Assembly: GCF_902459735.1 (NCBI RefSeq)
Contig: NZ_CABPRV010000015.1
Span: forward strand, 62,001-126,000
Length of the DNA stretch: 64,000 nucleotides
Reading direction: 5' to 3'
Source: Pandoraea capi
GTDB lineage: Bacteria; Pseudomonadota; Gammaproteobacteria; Burkholderiales; Burkholderiaceae
The notes under the pieces are model-generated. The model saw only the letters and a list, made by a program, of their open reading frames with translations, was not told the origin of the DNA and searched no databases. Positions 9,132 to 18,835 of this stretch are shown one piece after another; position 1 is the stretch's first letter, and each line of letters starts with the position of its first letter. The translations under genes and the position numbers were made by a program.

Positions 9132-9662
9132 ATGCCCGCAGATCCTTCATCCCCAACCGCCTCACCCGACGTCGACACCTCGTTCGACGACACGTCAATG
9201 CTGAGCGTCGGTCAGGCGGCCGCTGCGCTCGGCGTCACGGCCCGCACGCTGAAGTACTACGAAGAGCTGAATCTCGTCGTTCCGGCCCGCAGCGGCGGAC
9301 GTTACCGGATGTACACGCAAGCCGATCTGGCCACGTTCGGCCGCATTTTGCGCATGCGCTCGCTAGGCTTCTCGATTGCCGCCATCACGGAAATGCTCAA
9401 GCGCCCGCGCCGGATGGTCGAAGCCGGCAAGTCGCGCATGAACGAGGAAGACCTCCAGGTGGTGCGCGAGGCGTTGACGTCCCAACTCGACACCCTCCGG
9501 GAACGCACTGCGCAGGTTCGACGCGAGTTACGCGAGGCGGAAAAACTCGAAGCCCAGATCGAGCACGACCTCAAGTACATCGAGCAGCGGCTTCGCGGCG
9601 TGCCTGCCGACGAGTTGCTGGCCGAACGCGCCGCGAAAGCGCGCCAGCCGTCGTCTCGCTGA
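9132..9662 (+). CDS. MerR family transcriptional regulator
   Basis: A 176-residue regulator. The winged helix-turn-helix starts at MLSVGQAAAALGVTARTLKYYEE (from about residue 23), the wing ends near residue 85, and a long dimerisation coiled coil fills residues 95-165. There is no cysteine-rich metal loop, so it is not a CueR/ZntR type; an organic ligand or stress signal is more likely. It lies 31 nt upstream of an MFS transporter, a common regulator-efflux pair. Confidence 0.88.
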   Translation: MPADPSSPTASPDVDTSFDDTSMLSVGQAAAALGVTARTLKYYEELNLVVPARSGGRYRMYTQADLATFGRILRMRSLGFSIAAITEMLKRPRRMVEAGKSRMNEEDLQVVREALTSQLDTLRERTAQVRRELREAEKLEAQIEHDLKYIEQRLRGVPADELLAERAAKARQPSSR

Positions 9663-9693
9663 CCCCTCGCTCCCGCACCAACCTTCTCCCGCC

Positions 9694-11304
9694 ATGACAC
9701 GCACCGCAGCGCCCTCCCATACCGCACCATCGCCGCCGACGACGCCTCCGCGCCCGTCGGCGTCCGGGGGTGCCGGCCCCTTGCGGCCGATGCGGGCGGA
9801 GGCCTATCGCTATGCCATTGGCCTGATTCCCGGTCTCGAGTTCTTCGAAAACGCACTGCTCGTCTACTTCGCCGTCTACGTGTCGGGCGGCGTGGACGCC
9901 TCGCCGAAAGAGTTCGTCTGGATGACGACGGCCTACGGCATCGCCTCGGTGCTCGCCATCCTCAAACAACAATGGTTCGTCGAGCGCATCGGTTACCGTC
10001 GCTATCTGACGGCATCGCTACTGCTCTATGCCTGCGGCGCCATCCTCGCGGGCACCAGCGAGAGCGTGACGCAGCTCGTGATTGCCCGGGCGTTTCAGGG
10101 ATTTTGCGCGGGTAGCTGGATGAGTTCGTGCCGCATTCTGGCGCAGGTGAGCGTGCCGGCGGAGCGCCGTGGCAAGACGGTGCAGACGTTCGCATTGCTG
10201 CTGTTCACCGGGGCGGCCGCCGCACCACTCATCGGCGGCTTGCTGGTGTCCGAATACACCTGGCGCACCCTCTTCCTGTGCACGGCGCCGCCCGCGGTGC
10301 TGCTAGCCGGGCTCGCCTGGTTCGCCGTGCCGGACGTCGGCCGTCTGCGCGATCGCGTCTCGGGCGGCAGCTACCCGTTCGCACCGTTCATGGCATTCGC
10401 CCTTGCAATGGGCGCGTTTCAGGTCGTGCTTCAGGAAATGCGTTACACGCTCTGGCTGCAAACGCCGGTGCTGCCCTTGCTGACCGTCGTCGGTGTCGGT
10501 GCGCTGGTCTGGTTTGGCTACCACCAATGGCAGCACCCCGCGCCGTTCATCCGCCTGCAATCGCTGCGTCGACGCGAGTTTCAAGTCGGCCTGGTCCTGT
10601 ACGCGGCTTACTACTATCTGGCAAACACCCAGAGCTATCTGATGCCTCGCCTGCTGGAGCAGGGCCTTGGCTTCACCGTCGAGCGCACCGGACAACTGCT
10701 GGGTTATTCGGCGTTGCTCACAGTGATCCTGCTGATCGCCTACTTTCGCGTCGCAAAGTTCATTACGAACAAGAAGCTGCTGATCGTGAGCGGCTTCCTG
10801 ATGACGATCAGCACCAGCGTCTGGCTTGGCGCCATGCCGCCCGACGCTGGCCAGTCGCAGCTCTACGGTGTGCTCGCCCTCAAGGCGGTTTTCGGCATTT
10901 TCACCGTGCTGCCGGTGGCAAACCTGACGTTTCGCACGTTCGATCACGAAAGCTTCGTACACGGCTACCGGCTGAAGAACATTCTTCGCCAGTTGTCCGG
11001 CTCGTTCGCCGTCTCGACGATCGTAGCCTTCGAGCAGCATCGCGAAGCGCTGCATCGCACCCGGCTCACGGAGGTCGCCAATCCATACAACCCGATCTTC
11101 ACGCAGACGCTGGACACCCTCGCCAATGCGCTCACTCACGCAGGCGTTGCCGCATCGCAGGCGCACGGCGCCGCGCTTGCGCAAATCGCCCAGATGATCC
11201 AGCGGCAAGCCGCGTTTCTCTCGTTCATCGACGGCTTTCACTTCATCGCCATCGTGGCGCTGTGTGGCGCAATTTTTGCGGCAATCCAGAAGCAGCTAAA
11301 TTAG
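9694..11304 (+). CDS. MFS transporter, probably 14 membrane segments
   Basis: A 536-residue inner-membrane transporter of the major facilitator family. After a Pro/Ser/Thr-rich N-terminal tail (about 35 residues) come around 14 hydrophobic segments; loop 2-3 carries the MFS signature region (FVERIGYRRY), and RAFQGFCAGSW lies in TM4. The length and layout fit the DHA2 drug:proton antiporters. The first residues are not typical of the family, so the start may be later, for example at the MRAEAYRY methionine. Likely co-regulated with the upstream MerR gene. Confidence 0.82.
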   Translation: MTRTAAPSHTAPSPPTTPPRPSASGGAGPLRPMRAEAYRYAIGLIPGLEFFENALLVYFAVYVSGGVDASPKEFVWMTTAYGIASVLAILKQQWFVERIGYRRYLTASLLLYACGAILAGTSESVTQLVIARAFQGFCAGSWMSSCRILAQVSVPAERRGKTVQTFALLLFTGAAAAPLIGGLLVSEYTWRTLFLCTAPPAVLLAGLAWFAVPDVGRLRDRVSGGSYPFAPFMAFALAMGAFQVVLQEMRYTLWLQTPVLPLLTVVGVGALVWFGYHQWQHPAPFIRLQSLRRREFQVGLVLYAAYYYLANTQSYLMPRLLEQGLGFTVERTGQLLGYSALLTVILLIAYFRVAKFITNKKLLIVSGFLMTISTSVWLGAMPPDAGQSQLYGVLALKAVFGIFTVLPVANLTFRTFDHESFVHGYRLKNILRQLSGSFAVSTIVAFEQHREALHRTRLTEVANPYNPIFTQTLDTLANALTHAGVAASQAHGAALAQIAQMIQRQAAFLSFIDGFHFIAIVALCGAIFAAIQKQLN

Positions 11305-11390
11305 AATCGTCAGCGTCATTTGCCTTTGCGCCGCAGGCGCATTGGTACCGCACGAACCCTCGCCGCAGCGCCACGCCGGACACGCACGCC

Positions 11391-12242
11391 ATGCTCAAGA
11401 CCCTGTTCGCCAGCCTCGGACTCTCCCGCAAAGCCACAGCGATCGACGACAGCATCTGGCACGAAGTCGTCGGCGCATTGCCATTCCTTTCCCGACGCAC
11501 CTCGGCAGACCTCGAAAAGCTCCGCACACTGGCCACCGACTTTCTGGCCAGCAAGCACTTCTCCACCGCACACGACCTGCCGCTGACCGACGCCATGTGC
11601 GTCTCCGTCGCCGCACAGGCGTGCCTGCCGATTCTCCATCTACCCCCGGCGTTGTATCGCGGATGGACCGGCATCGTGCTCTACCCGGGCGAGTTTCTGA
11701 TCCGCAAGACGGTGCAGGATGAGGCCGGCGTCGTGCATGACGTCGAGCAGGAGGCCAGCGGCGAAGCGTGGGAGGGCGGACCTGTCGTGCTGTCGTGGCA
11801 AGACGTTCAGGCGAGCGACGTGCTCGCCTACAACGTCGTGATCCATGAATTCGTCCACAAGATCGATATGGAGGGTGGCGAGGCCGACGGCGTGCCGCCG
11901 ATGCTGCGCCGCCTTCACGGCGATCTGACGACGGAAGTATGGTGCAACGTCTTCGATCCGGCCTACGAGGAGTTCTGTCACCACGTGGCGAATGTCCCGG
12001 ACGCCGACTGGGACGCCTTCGCGTCGACCTCGCTACTCGATCCGTATGCGACGGAACACGAGTCGGAATTCTTCGCGGTATGCGCCGAAGCGTTCTTCGT
12101 GGCCCCGGAGGCCTTCCGGCACGAATATCCGGCCCTGTACGCGCTGTTTTCGCGCTATTTCCTGCAAGATCCCGCCACGCCAGTCACTGCGCTGCCGGAC
12201 GCCACGCCGCCCGCGACGCCCGGGCCTTCCGCAACCCCATGA
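11391..12242 (+). CDS. mtfA: M90-family zinc peptidase, MtfA type
   Basis: A 283-residue protein with the HEXXH zinc motif in VIHEFVHKID (about residue 155) and the third-ligand region EHESEFFAVCAEAFF (about residue 220). MtfA binds the Mlc repressor in Escherichia coli and has aminopeptidase activity; in betaproteobacteria the partner is not established. The ATG at 11391 matches the family N-terminus; the reading frame stays open far upstream inside the transporter gene but that is a shadow. Confidence 0.87.
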   Translation: MLKTLFASLGLSRKATAIDDSIWHEVVGALPFLSRRTSADLEKLRTLATDFLASKHFSTAHDLPLTDAMCVSVAAQACLPILHLPPALYRGWTGIVLYPGEFLIRKTVQDEAGVVHDVEQEASGEAWEGGPVVLSWQDVQASDVLAYNVVIHEFVHKIDMEGGEADGVPPMLRRLHGDLTTEVWCNVFDPAYEEFCHHVANVPDADWDAFASTSLLDPYATEHESEFFAVCAEAFFVAPEAFRHEYPALYALFSRYFLQDPATPVTALPDATPPATPGPSATP

Positions 12243-12247
12243 AAACT

Positions 12248-12277
12248 TTGCGAAAATTGTGGTTTTCGTGGCATAAT
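12248..12277 (+). promoter_or_regulatory. Candidate promoter for the L31B gene
   Basis: TTGCGA (12248-12253), an 18-nt spacer and CATAAT (12272-12277). The -35 box is identical to the one proposed for leuA in this window. It gives a 5' leader of about 110 nt before the ribosomal protein gene. Confidence 0.5.
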
Positions 12278-12392
12278 GCGCGTTTTCCAAATCCGGAAAG
12301 TGGTCGACGCGTATTCCGTCAAAAGGCGGCAATTGCGTTAGCGGGTCAGGTGACTCGCGCAGGCTGGCTACCGACTTAACTCAAGGCCCATC

Positions 12393-12659
12393 ATGAAAGA
12401 AGGCATTCACCCGAATTACCGCGAAGTCGTGTTCAAGGACATGACCCCGGGCATCGACTTCCAGTTCATCTGCCGCTCGACGGTTCAGTCGAAGGAAAGC
12501 ATCGAAATCGACGGCAAGACCTACCCGCTCGTGAAGCTGGATACGTCGTCGGCATCGCACAACTTCTACACCGGCGAAACCCGCATCATGGACGCGGAAG
12601 GTCGTGTGGACAAGTTCCGCAAGAAGTTCGGCAACCGCGCCGGCGGCAAGGCTGCCTAA
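12393..12659 (+). CDS. rpmE2: 50S ribosomal protein L31 type B
   Basis: An 88-residue ribosomal protein (begins [14 protein letters not shown]). It has no cysteines, so it is the zinc-independent type B paralogue of L31 (the C+ form carries a CxxC pair). In many bacteria the type B copy is induced under zinc limitation; no Zur box was obvious here. It has its own promoter candidate and a strong terminator downstream. Confidence 0.95.
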   Translation: MKEGIHPNYREVVFKDMTPGIDFQFICRSTVQSKESIEIDGKTYPLVKLDTSSASHNFYTGETRIMDAEGRVDKFRKKFGNRAGGKAA

Positions 12660-12761
12660 GTTTTACAGGCAGATCGCCGCACAACGCGATGCGGGGCCCG
12701 GCAGACGATGGCGGGCCAGTGCATCAGGGGCAATACCCCGGCGTTGCGGAAAGTGTTGGAA

Positions 12762-12790
12762 AGGGGCAGCTCAGGCTGCCCTTTTTTCTT
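12762..12790 (+). terminator. Rho-independent terminator after rpmE2
   Basis: A perfect 7-bp stem GGGCAGC/GCTGCCC with a TCAG loop, followed by six T. It ends the ribosomal protein transcript about 105 nt after its stop codon. Confidence 0.9.
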
Positions 12791-12965
12791 GGTTCTGTTC
12801 TGCGCCATTTCATCGGTTACTGTCATACTGTCGACTTTTCCGGGCGCCCCGGGCCTTCCTCCAGGTTGGCACCACGCGTTGCCGCAGGTTTGACCCCCCG
12901 GGTCATTTCCGGCCATCCCTCCGCTTTCCCGATCCGGCCGCTCTGCCGGTCCTGCCGTATTGCCT

Positions 12966-14696
12966 ATGAAACGAGTTCGCATCACTGCCTCCGCCACCAG
13001 CGCGCTGCCGCGTTCGCTGCTGATCGCCATTTGCGTCATCTATGTGCTGGCGGGGTTGTTTGGTCGCGACCCGTGGAAAAACGAAGACGCTGCCGGCTTC
13101 GGCATCATGTGGACGATGGCCCATGGTCATTTGTCCGACTGGCTGCTGCCGAACATCGCAGGCAAACCCATTTACGATAACGGCCCGCTCGTCTCGTGGC
13201 TCGGTGCGCTCGCCATTCGCGCTTTCTCATGGCTCGACGCGCCCGACGCCGCCCGCATCGTCACAGGCCTCTGCTTCTACATCACCTGCACGTTCATCTG
13301 GTACGGCACCTATCTGCTCGGTCGCCGCCCGGAAGTGCAACCGTTCAAATACGCTTTCGGTGGCGAACCCGAGCCGCGCGACTACGGCCGTACGCTTGCC
13401 GACGGCGCACTGCTGATTCTGCTTGCCTGTTTCGGTCTGGCCGAACGCGGTCATGAAACCACGGCAACGGTCGGACAGCTCACGCTCATCTCGATGGCCA
13501 TCTACGGTCTGGTGCGCAGTCTGGACAAGCCGCGCCAGGGCGCCGTGTGGTTCGGCTTCGCGCTCGGCGGCATGGCGCTCGCGTCTTCACCGCTGATGAC
13601 GCTCTCGCTGTGGATCGCCGGCATCGTCGCTGCCGTGGTGTGCCGCGCCCTGCCCCTGCGCATGCTGTTGCTGGTGTCCACCCCCATCACGTTGCTCCTC
13701 GCCTGCACCTGGCCGCTCGCCGCGCTCAAGTTCGCAGACGGTGCACGTCGCTGGCTCGGCGAATGGGCCGACATCGGCGTAGACACTTTCAGCGGACCGA
13801 CACTCAGCTCGCTGAGCTATATCGTCAAGAACCTCGCACTGTTCGCGTGGCCTGCATGGCCGCTGGCTGCGTGGTCACTGTATTCCTGGCGTGGTATGCG
13901 ACGCGCGCCGCATATCGCCATATCGCTCGTCTTCGCCATCACGCTGCTTGTGCTGATCGTGCTGCAAGCGCATCAGGGCAACCAGCTCTTCATGCTGGTA
14001 CTGCCCGCTCTGTCCATCATCGCGGCGTTCGGTTTGCCCACGCTCAAGCGCGGCACGGTCAACGCCATCGACTGGTTTGCCGTGCTCTCGTTCACCGTGC
14101 TGGCGGGCTTCGTATGGATCGTCTGGCTCGCAGGCATTACCGGCTTCCCGGCCTCGACGGCACGTAATCTGCGACGCCTTGTGCCCGGCTTTGCCCCGGA
14201 ATTCAGCTGGATCACGCTCATCAGCGCCCTGCTCGTCACGGGTGCCTGGGTGACGCTCGTGGCATGGCGCGTGTCGCGCAGCCCGAAGGTGCTGTGGCGC
14301 AGCGTGGTGCTGTCGTCCGGCGGCACAACCCTGATGTGGGTGCTGCTCATGACACTCTGGCTGCCGGTCGTGAACTACGGCCGCACGTATCGCGACGTGG
14401 CCGCGCAGATCTCGGCACACCTGCCCGCAGATTACACCTGCATCCGTACCGCAAGAGTGGGCGACGCACAGCTCGCGTCGTTCGCGTACTTCGGCAACAT
14501 GCGCTTCGGTTCGGCAGACGACGATTGCGACGTGCTGCTGCGTCAGGATTCACAGGATTACAGCGAACCGCTGTCGCTCGCGCCGTACGAATGGCGCCAA
14601 CTCTGGGAAGGCCGCCGCGCGGCCGACCGCGACGAGCGCTTCCGTCTCTACGTGCTCCAGGAACGTCCGTGGCGGCGCGCCGCGCGCCCGCGCTGA
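12966..14696 (+). CDS. ArnT/PMT-type membrane glycosyltransferase
   Basis: A 576-residue integral membrane protein with about 12 hydrophobic segments. The first periplasmic loop carries GRDPWKNEDAAG, which fits the catalytic acidic motif region of PMT_2/ArnT lipid-linked sugar transferases, and a soluble C-terminal domain follows from about residue 480. Such enzymes move a sugar from an undecaprenyl or dolichyl carrier onto lipid A or protein. No other lipid A modification genes are adjacent. An in-frame TTG two codons upstream is less likely as start. Confidence 0.75.
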   Translation: MKRVRITASATSALPRSLLIAICVIYVLAGLFGRDPWKNEDAAGFGIMWTMAHGHLSDWLLPNIAGKPIYDNGPLVSWLGALAIRAFSWLDAPDAARIVTGLCFYITCTFIWYGTYLLGRRPEVQPFKYAFGGEPEPRDYGRTLADGALLILLACFGLAERGHETTATVGQLTLISMAIYGLVRSLDKPRQGAVWFGFALGGMALASSPLMTLSLWIAGIVAAVVCRALPLRMLLLVSTPITLLLACTWPLAALKFADGARRWLGEWADIGVDTFSGPTLSSLSYIVKNLALFAWPAWPLAAWSLYSWRGMRRAPHIAISLVFAITLLVLIVLQAHQGNQLFMLVLPALSIIAAFGLPTLKRGTVNAIDWFAVLSFTVLAGFVWIVWLAGITGFPASTARNLRRLVPGFAPEFSWITLISALLVTGAWVTLVAWRVSRSPKVLWRSVVLSSGGTTLMWVLLMTLWLPVVNYGRTYRDVAAQISAHLPADYTCIRTARVGDAQLASFAYFGNMRFGSADDDCDVLLRQDSQDYSEPLSLAPYEWRQLWEGRRAADRDERFRLYVLQERPWRRAARPR

Positions 14697-14724
14697 TCGC
14701 TCGCCACCGTCACCGACCCTCACC

Positions 14725-16077
14725 ATGTGGCACGACATCAAACGCATTGCCACACTCGCGTGGCCGGTTCTGATTGGTCAATTGGCCGTCATCGCCTTCG
14801 GGGTGATGGATACCGCCATGGTCGGACGCGCATCCGCGTTCGATCTCGCATCGCTGGCCCTCGGAGGCTCGATCTACATCACGGTCTACGTTGGCCTGAT
14901 GGGCATTCTCGTCGCGCTCTCCCCCATCGCAGCACAGCTTTACGGCGCGGGTGGGCGTACCGCGATCGGCGAAGAGGTGCGTCAGACGTTCTGGCTCGCG
15001 CTATTCCTCGCGATTCCGGGGTTCCTGGTGCTGTCGCATCCACAGTTCATCCTGCGTCTCTCGCAAGCGACACCCGAACTCGAAGCCCGCGCAAGTGCGT
15101 ATCTGCACATCCTCGCGTACGGCCTGCCTGCCGCCATGCTGTTTCGTGTGTATTCGTCGCTGTCGACGGCCGTCGCGCAGCCACGCATCGTCATGGTCAT
15201 TCAGGTGACAGGACTGGCCCTCAAGGTGCCGCTGAACCTCGCCCTGATTTACGGCGTCGAGCGGTTCGGCATTCCGGCACTGGGCAGCACCGGCTGCGCC
15301 ATCGCCACCACCGCCATCAACTGGGTGTCGTGCGGACTGGGACTTACGCTCATGGCGCGTCACCCGAAGCTGCGTGAGTTCGGCGTCTTCGCGAAGTTCT
15401 GCTGGCCGCAATGGCAGGCAATCCGCGCGCTGCTGAAGCTCGGCGTGCCGATGGGGCTGAGCTACCTGATCGAAGTGACGGCGTACTCGTTCATGGCGAT
15501 CTTCATCGCTCGCCTGGGAGACGTCACCCTCGCCGGCCACCAGATCGCCGCGAACCTCGGCGCACTCATGTACATGCTGCCGATGTCGATCGGCATCGCG
15601 ACGGCAACACTCACCGCCCAGGCCATCGGCTCGCGTGACTTCAAAGCTGCGCAGTTGGTGGGACGCCGGGGCGTCGAGCTCGCAGGGACTTTGGGGCTGG
15701 TGATGGCTGCGCTGATGTGGCTGTGCCGACCATTGGTTCTCGCCGCCTATACCGCCGATCCGCTGGTCGCCGCCGTCACCACGCCGCTGCTCGCCATCGT
15801 CGCCGTTTATCACATCTTCGATGCGCTTCAGGTCAACGCTGTCTTCGTACTTCGCGCATGGAAGGTGGCGGTCGTGCCGACGGTCATCTATGCCGTGTCC
15901 TTGTGGGGCGTCGGCCTGGGCGGCGGTTATGTCCTGGGTTTCGACGTCGGCGGTGTCTCCCCCGCCTGGCTGCACGGTGCAACGGGCTTCTGGGCGGCCA
16001 ACAGTGCCAGCGTTGCGGTCGCCGCCGTCGGGCTGCTGATGTATCTGCGCTGGGTCGTTCACGCGAAGGCACGTTGA
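14725..16077 (+). CDS. norM: MATE family efflux transporter
   Basis: A 450-residue protein with 12 predicted membrane segments in two six-helix halves (linker near residue 225), the MATE architecture. Early segments contain WPVLIGQLAVIAFGVMDTAMVGR, the family N-terminal signature. MATE pumps export cationic drugs in exchange for sodium or protons. It follows the glycosyltransferase gene by 28 nt and may be cotranscribed. The symbol reflects subfamily similarity only. Confidence 0.87.
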   Translation: MWHDIKRIATLAWPVLIGQLAVIAFGVMDTAMVGRASAFDLASLALGGSIYITVYVGLMGILVALSPIAAQLYGAGGRTAIGEEVRQTFWLALFLAIPGFLVLSHPQFILRLSQATPELEARASAYLHILAYGLPAAMLFRVYSSLSTAVAQPRIVMVIQVTGLALKVPLNLALIYGVERFGIPALGSTGCAIATTAINWVSCGLGLTLMARHPKLREFGVFAKFCWPQWQAIRALLKLGVPMGLSYLIEVTAYSFMAIFIARLGDVTLAGHQIAANLGALMYMLPMSIGIATATLTAQAIGSRDFKAAQLVGRRGVELAGTLGLVMAALMWLCRPLVLAAYTADPLVAAVTTPLLAIVAVYHIFDALQVNAVFVLRAWKVAVVPTVIYAVSLWGVGLGGGYVLGFDVGGVSPAWLHGATGFWAANSASVAVAAVGLLMYLRWVVHAKAR

Positions 16078-16380
16078 GTATTGAGCGACGCGCACACGCC
16101 GGACGGTACTTGCAACGTAGTACCCGCCCTTCCTCGTCATCGATGGTTGTACGATAACAATCGCAAAGCGATATGCCAGCCCCCTTCTAGCCCGGCTGGC
16201 ATCAGACACCTACACGGCCAAATCCCTTAACCCACAATGTCTTCATGACGACGTGGTCATCGCGAAACGGGTATACCCGAAAAGGCAACGCACTGAACTT
16301 TTCATAGAATGTTGTCTGACGACATACAACAATGTATGTCTGACGCTTCGTTCCCTTTGGTCTGATCAACGTTCCCTGCC
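16078..16380. other. Intergenic region before gudD
   Basis: 303 nt. It holds a 9-bp inverted repeat at 16173-16202 (ATGCCAGCC/GGCTGGCAT) that may end the MATE transcript but lacks a T-tract, and the double operator annotated at 16311-16345. The rest shows nothing I recognise. Confidence 0.5.
16311..16345 (+). promoter_or_regulatory. Two overlapping palindromic operators upstream of gudD
   Basis: Site B (16321-16340) is a perfect 7-bp inverted repeat GACATAC/GTATGTC around AACAAT. Site A (16311-16330, GTTGTCTGACGACATACAAC) is an overlapping imperfect dyad with 16 of 20 symmetric positions. TGTCTGACG occurs twice, at 16313 and 16337. Such TGTATGTC-like dyads are typical of FadR-subfamily GntR regulators that control sugar-acid catabolism. 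The sites end 35 nt before the gudD start, so a bound protein would block transcription. Confidence 0.65.
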
Positions 16381-17709
16381 ATGAGCCGAACCCCCATCGT
16401 CACCGAATTGCGCGTTGTTCCCGTCGCCGGCCGCGACAGCATGCTGCTGAATCTGAGCGGCGCGCACGGCCCCTTCTTCACGCGTAACCTCGTCATCCTC
16501 CAGGACAGCGCCGGACACACCGGCGTTGGCGAAGTCCCCGGCGGAGAATCGATTCGCAAGACGCTGGAAGACGCACGCCCCTACGTCGTCGGACAATCGG
16601 TCGCGAACATTCAGACAATCCTCGGTCAGACCCGTCGTGCGTTCGCCGACCGCGATGCCGGCGGACGCGGCCTGCAAACCTTCGATCTGCGTACCACGAT
16701 CCACGCCGTGACCGCGCTCGAAGCCGCCTTGCTCGATCTGCTCGGTCAACATCTGGAAGTGCCGGTCGCCGCACTGCTTGGCGAGGGGCAGCAGCGCAGC
16801 GAAGTCGCGATGCTCGGCTACCTCTTCTTCATTGGAGACCGACAGGCGACCGATCTCGCTTACGCAGACAACCGAGGTGCCAGAGACGATTGGGAGCGCG
16901 TTCGTACCGAAGTCGCCATGACCCCCGACGCAGTCGTTCGTCTGGCGGAAGCCGCCCACGCGCGATACGGCTTTCAGGACTTCAAGCTCAAGGGCGGCGT
17001 ACTCGAAGGCGATGCCGAGATCGAGGCCGTCACCGCGCTCGCCAAACGCTTCCCGCAAGCTCGGGTCACACTGGACCCGAACGGCGCATGGTCGCTCGCA
17101 GAAGCGGTGCGCCTGTGCCGCGACCAGCATGATGTGCTCGCGTATGCCGAAGATCCCTGCGGCGCAGAAAACGGGTACTCGGGACGCGAAGTCATGGCCG
17201 AATTCCGTCGCGCGACGGGCCTGCCGACGGCCACCAACATGATCGCGACGGACTGGCGTCAGATGGGCCACGCGATTCAGCTTCAGTCGGTCGACATCCC
17301 GCTGGCAGACCCGCATTTCTGGACGATGCAGGGTTCGGTGCGCGTCGCCCAGATGTGCCATGAGTGGGGACTGACATGGGGCTCGCACTCGAACAATCAC
17401 TTCGACGTTTCGCTCGCGATGTTCACTCACGTCGCCGCGGCGGCGCCCGGCAAGATCACTGCGATCGACACACACTGGATCTGGCAGGATGGCCAGTACC
17501 TCACACGTAATCCCCTTCGCATCGTCGACGGCAACGTTCAGGTGCCGACGACACCGGGGTTGGGTGTCACGCTGGACATGGAGGCTGTCGAAGCGGCTCA
17601 CGCGCTTTATCTGGAACATGGTCTGGGTGCGCGCGATGACAGCGTCGCCATGCAATACCTGATCCCCGACTGGAAATTCGATCCGAAGCGCCCCTGCCTC
17701 GTGCGGTGA
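16381..17709 (+). CDS. gudD: Glucarate dehydratase
   Basis: A 442-residue enolase-superfamily enzyme that dehydrates D-glucarate to 5-keto-4-deoxy-glucarate. The KLKGG base motif lies near residue 203, then metal-ligand strands DPNGAW (near 226) and EDPCGAENG (near 255), and HSNNHFDVS near residue 340 in the barrel. The length is that of GudD (446 in Escherichia coli). It stands alone: no glucarate transporter, kdgD-type dehydratase or GntR gene is adjacent in the window. Confidence 0.92.
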   Translation: MSRTPIVTELRVVPVAGRDSMLLNLSGAHGPFFTRNLVILQDSAGHTGVGEVPGGESIRKTLEDARPYVVGQSVANIQTILGQTRRAFADRDAGGRGLQTFDLRTTIHAVTALEAALLDLLGQHLEVPVAALLGEGQQRSEVAMLGYLFFIGDRQATDLAYADNRGARDDWERVRTEVAMTPDAVVRLAEAAHARYGFQDFKLKGGVLEGDAEIEAVTALAKRFPQARVTLDPNGAWSLAEAVRLCRDQHDVLAYAEDPCGAENGYSGREVMAEFRRATGLPTATNMIATDWRQMGHAIQLQSVDIPLADPHFWTMQGSVRVAQMCHEWGLTWGSHSNNHFDVSLAMFTHVAAAAPGKITAIDTHWIWQDGQYLTRNPLRIVDGNVQVPTTPGLGVTLDMEAVEAAHALYLEHGLGARDDSVAMQYLIPDWKFDPKRPCLVR

Positions 17710-17938
17710 TCGAGGCACGGCATGTTGAATTCAGGGCGAGTTGGCGCAAAAATCCAGCCGCCCTGTCAGCAGGAAGTCGCAATGCGCGCGATCTACGAAT
17801 TTTTCATAGATTGCGCGAAAAATCCGCAAGCCACCTTGAGATCGAATCACTGAGGGAAAAATCGATATTGAAGCACCCGAATAGCCCCGTTGCAGGACAT
17901 CGATAAAGCGGCGCAACAAACAGATTTGCGACAGACAT

Positions 17939-17970
17939 AAAAAAAGCCCAGGCGGTTAAGCCTGGGCTTT
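17939..17970 (-). terminator. Terminator of the tRNA cluster
   Basis: Read on the minus strand: AGCCCAGGC, a 6-nt loop, GCCTGGGCT, then seven T. It follows the last tRNA-Asp by a few nucleotides. Confidence 0.92.
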
Positions 17971-17977
17971 CTTCGTT

Positions 17978-18054
17978 TGGCGGAGCGGACGGGGCTCGAA
18001 CCCGCGACCCCCGGCGTGACAGGCCGGTATTCTAACCAACTGAACTACCGCTCC
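17978..18054 (-). tRNA. tRNA-Asp (GTC), second copy
   Basis: A 77-nt cloverleaf including encoded CCA: acceptor GGAGCGG, anticodon arm CCGGCCTGTCACGCCGG with GTC, T-loop GGTTCGAGCC. It is identical over its full length to the other tRNA-Asp 99 nt upstream in the transcript. Confidence 0.97.
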
Positions 18055-18153
18055 AAACTTGCTACAGCATCGCGATGTCACTCACTTTGCTTTCCTGCTA
18101 GTTGCTCGGCATTGCTGCGTTTTCACGCGCATATCACCGAACTTCGTAGGTTT

Positions 18154-18230
18154 TGGCGGAGCGGACGGGGCTCGAACCCGCGACCCCCGGCGTGACAGGC
18201 CGGTATTCTAACCAACTGAACTACCGCTCC
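18154..18230 (-). tRNA. tRNA-Asp (GTC), first copy
   Basis: Same 77-nt sequence as the copy at 17978-18054, with encoded CCA. Lies between tRNA-Glu and the second Asp copy on the minus strand. Confidence 0.97.
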
Positions 18231-18239
18231 AAAACCGAC

Positions 18240-18270
18240 AAAAAAACCCGCCTAACTTTCAGCGGGCTTT
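18240..18270 (-). terminator. Possible internal terminator between tRNA-Glu and tRNA-Asp
   Basis: On the minus strand a CCCGC/GCGGG stem, extended by A-T and G-T pairs, with a 10-nt loop and then a run of T. It lies inside the tRNA cluster, so it may reduce read-through to the two Asp genes or act as a processing hairpin. Confidence 0.5.
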
Positions 18271-18328
18271 ACGCCACTAACTGCTTGGCATTTTCAAACT
18301 GATACCGACTCGCTACCGGCACCAATTC

Positions 18329-18404
18329 TGGCGTCCCCTAGGGGATTCGAACCCCTGTACTCACCGTGAAAGGGTGATGTCCTAGGCCTCTAGACGAAGG
18401 GGAC
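18329..18404 (-). tRNA. tRNA-Glu (TTC)
   Basis: A 76-nt cloverleaf with encoded CCA: acceptor GTCCCCT/AGGGGAC, anticodon loop CTTTCAC with TTC, T-loop GGTTCGAATCC. Confidence 0.97.
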
Positions 18405-18574
18405 AAAATCGTCAAAACTTTGTCTGTTTCGCTAACCGCTTACTGCATTTCGCGAAGAACGCTATTCTAAACAACATTTCTTCGCTTGTGAAGCTTTATT
18501 TTCAAGTTTTTTGCATCGTTTTTGCAAGAATCTTGCTGTTTCGACGCAGCTTGAAAATCAAGCTTCTGAATCCG

Positions 18575-18650
<76 letters not shown>

Positions 18651-18667
18651 CCGAACAGAGAAATGAG

Positions 18668-18696
18668 ATTCTAATGACAAACCCATTTCCTGTAAA
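18668..18696 (-). promoter_or_regulatory. Promoter of the tRNA cluster
   Basis: On the minus strand TTTACA (18696-18691), a 17-nt spacer and TAGAAT (18673-18668); the tRNA-Ala 5' end lies about 10 nt after the predicted start. Confidence 0.8.
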
Positions 18697-18747
18697 TACC
18701 CTTCCCGCATTTTTTCCGCATTATTTTGCGAATCCGTGCGAAAGATG

Positions 18748-18779
18748 AAAAAACGGCGACTCATTCGAGTCGCCGTTTT
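18748..18779 (-). terminator. Terminator after pnp
   Basis: Minus-strand stem ACGGCGACTC/GAGTCGCCGT with a short loop, followed by six T. It lies about 60 nt after the pnp stop. Confidence 0.93.
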
Positions 18780-18835
18780 GCTTTCGGCAATGGCGGTGCA
18801 GCTACGCACCGCCTTGCGTCATGCCGATACCCTGC

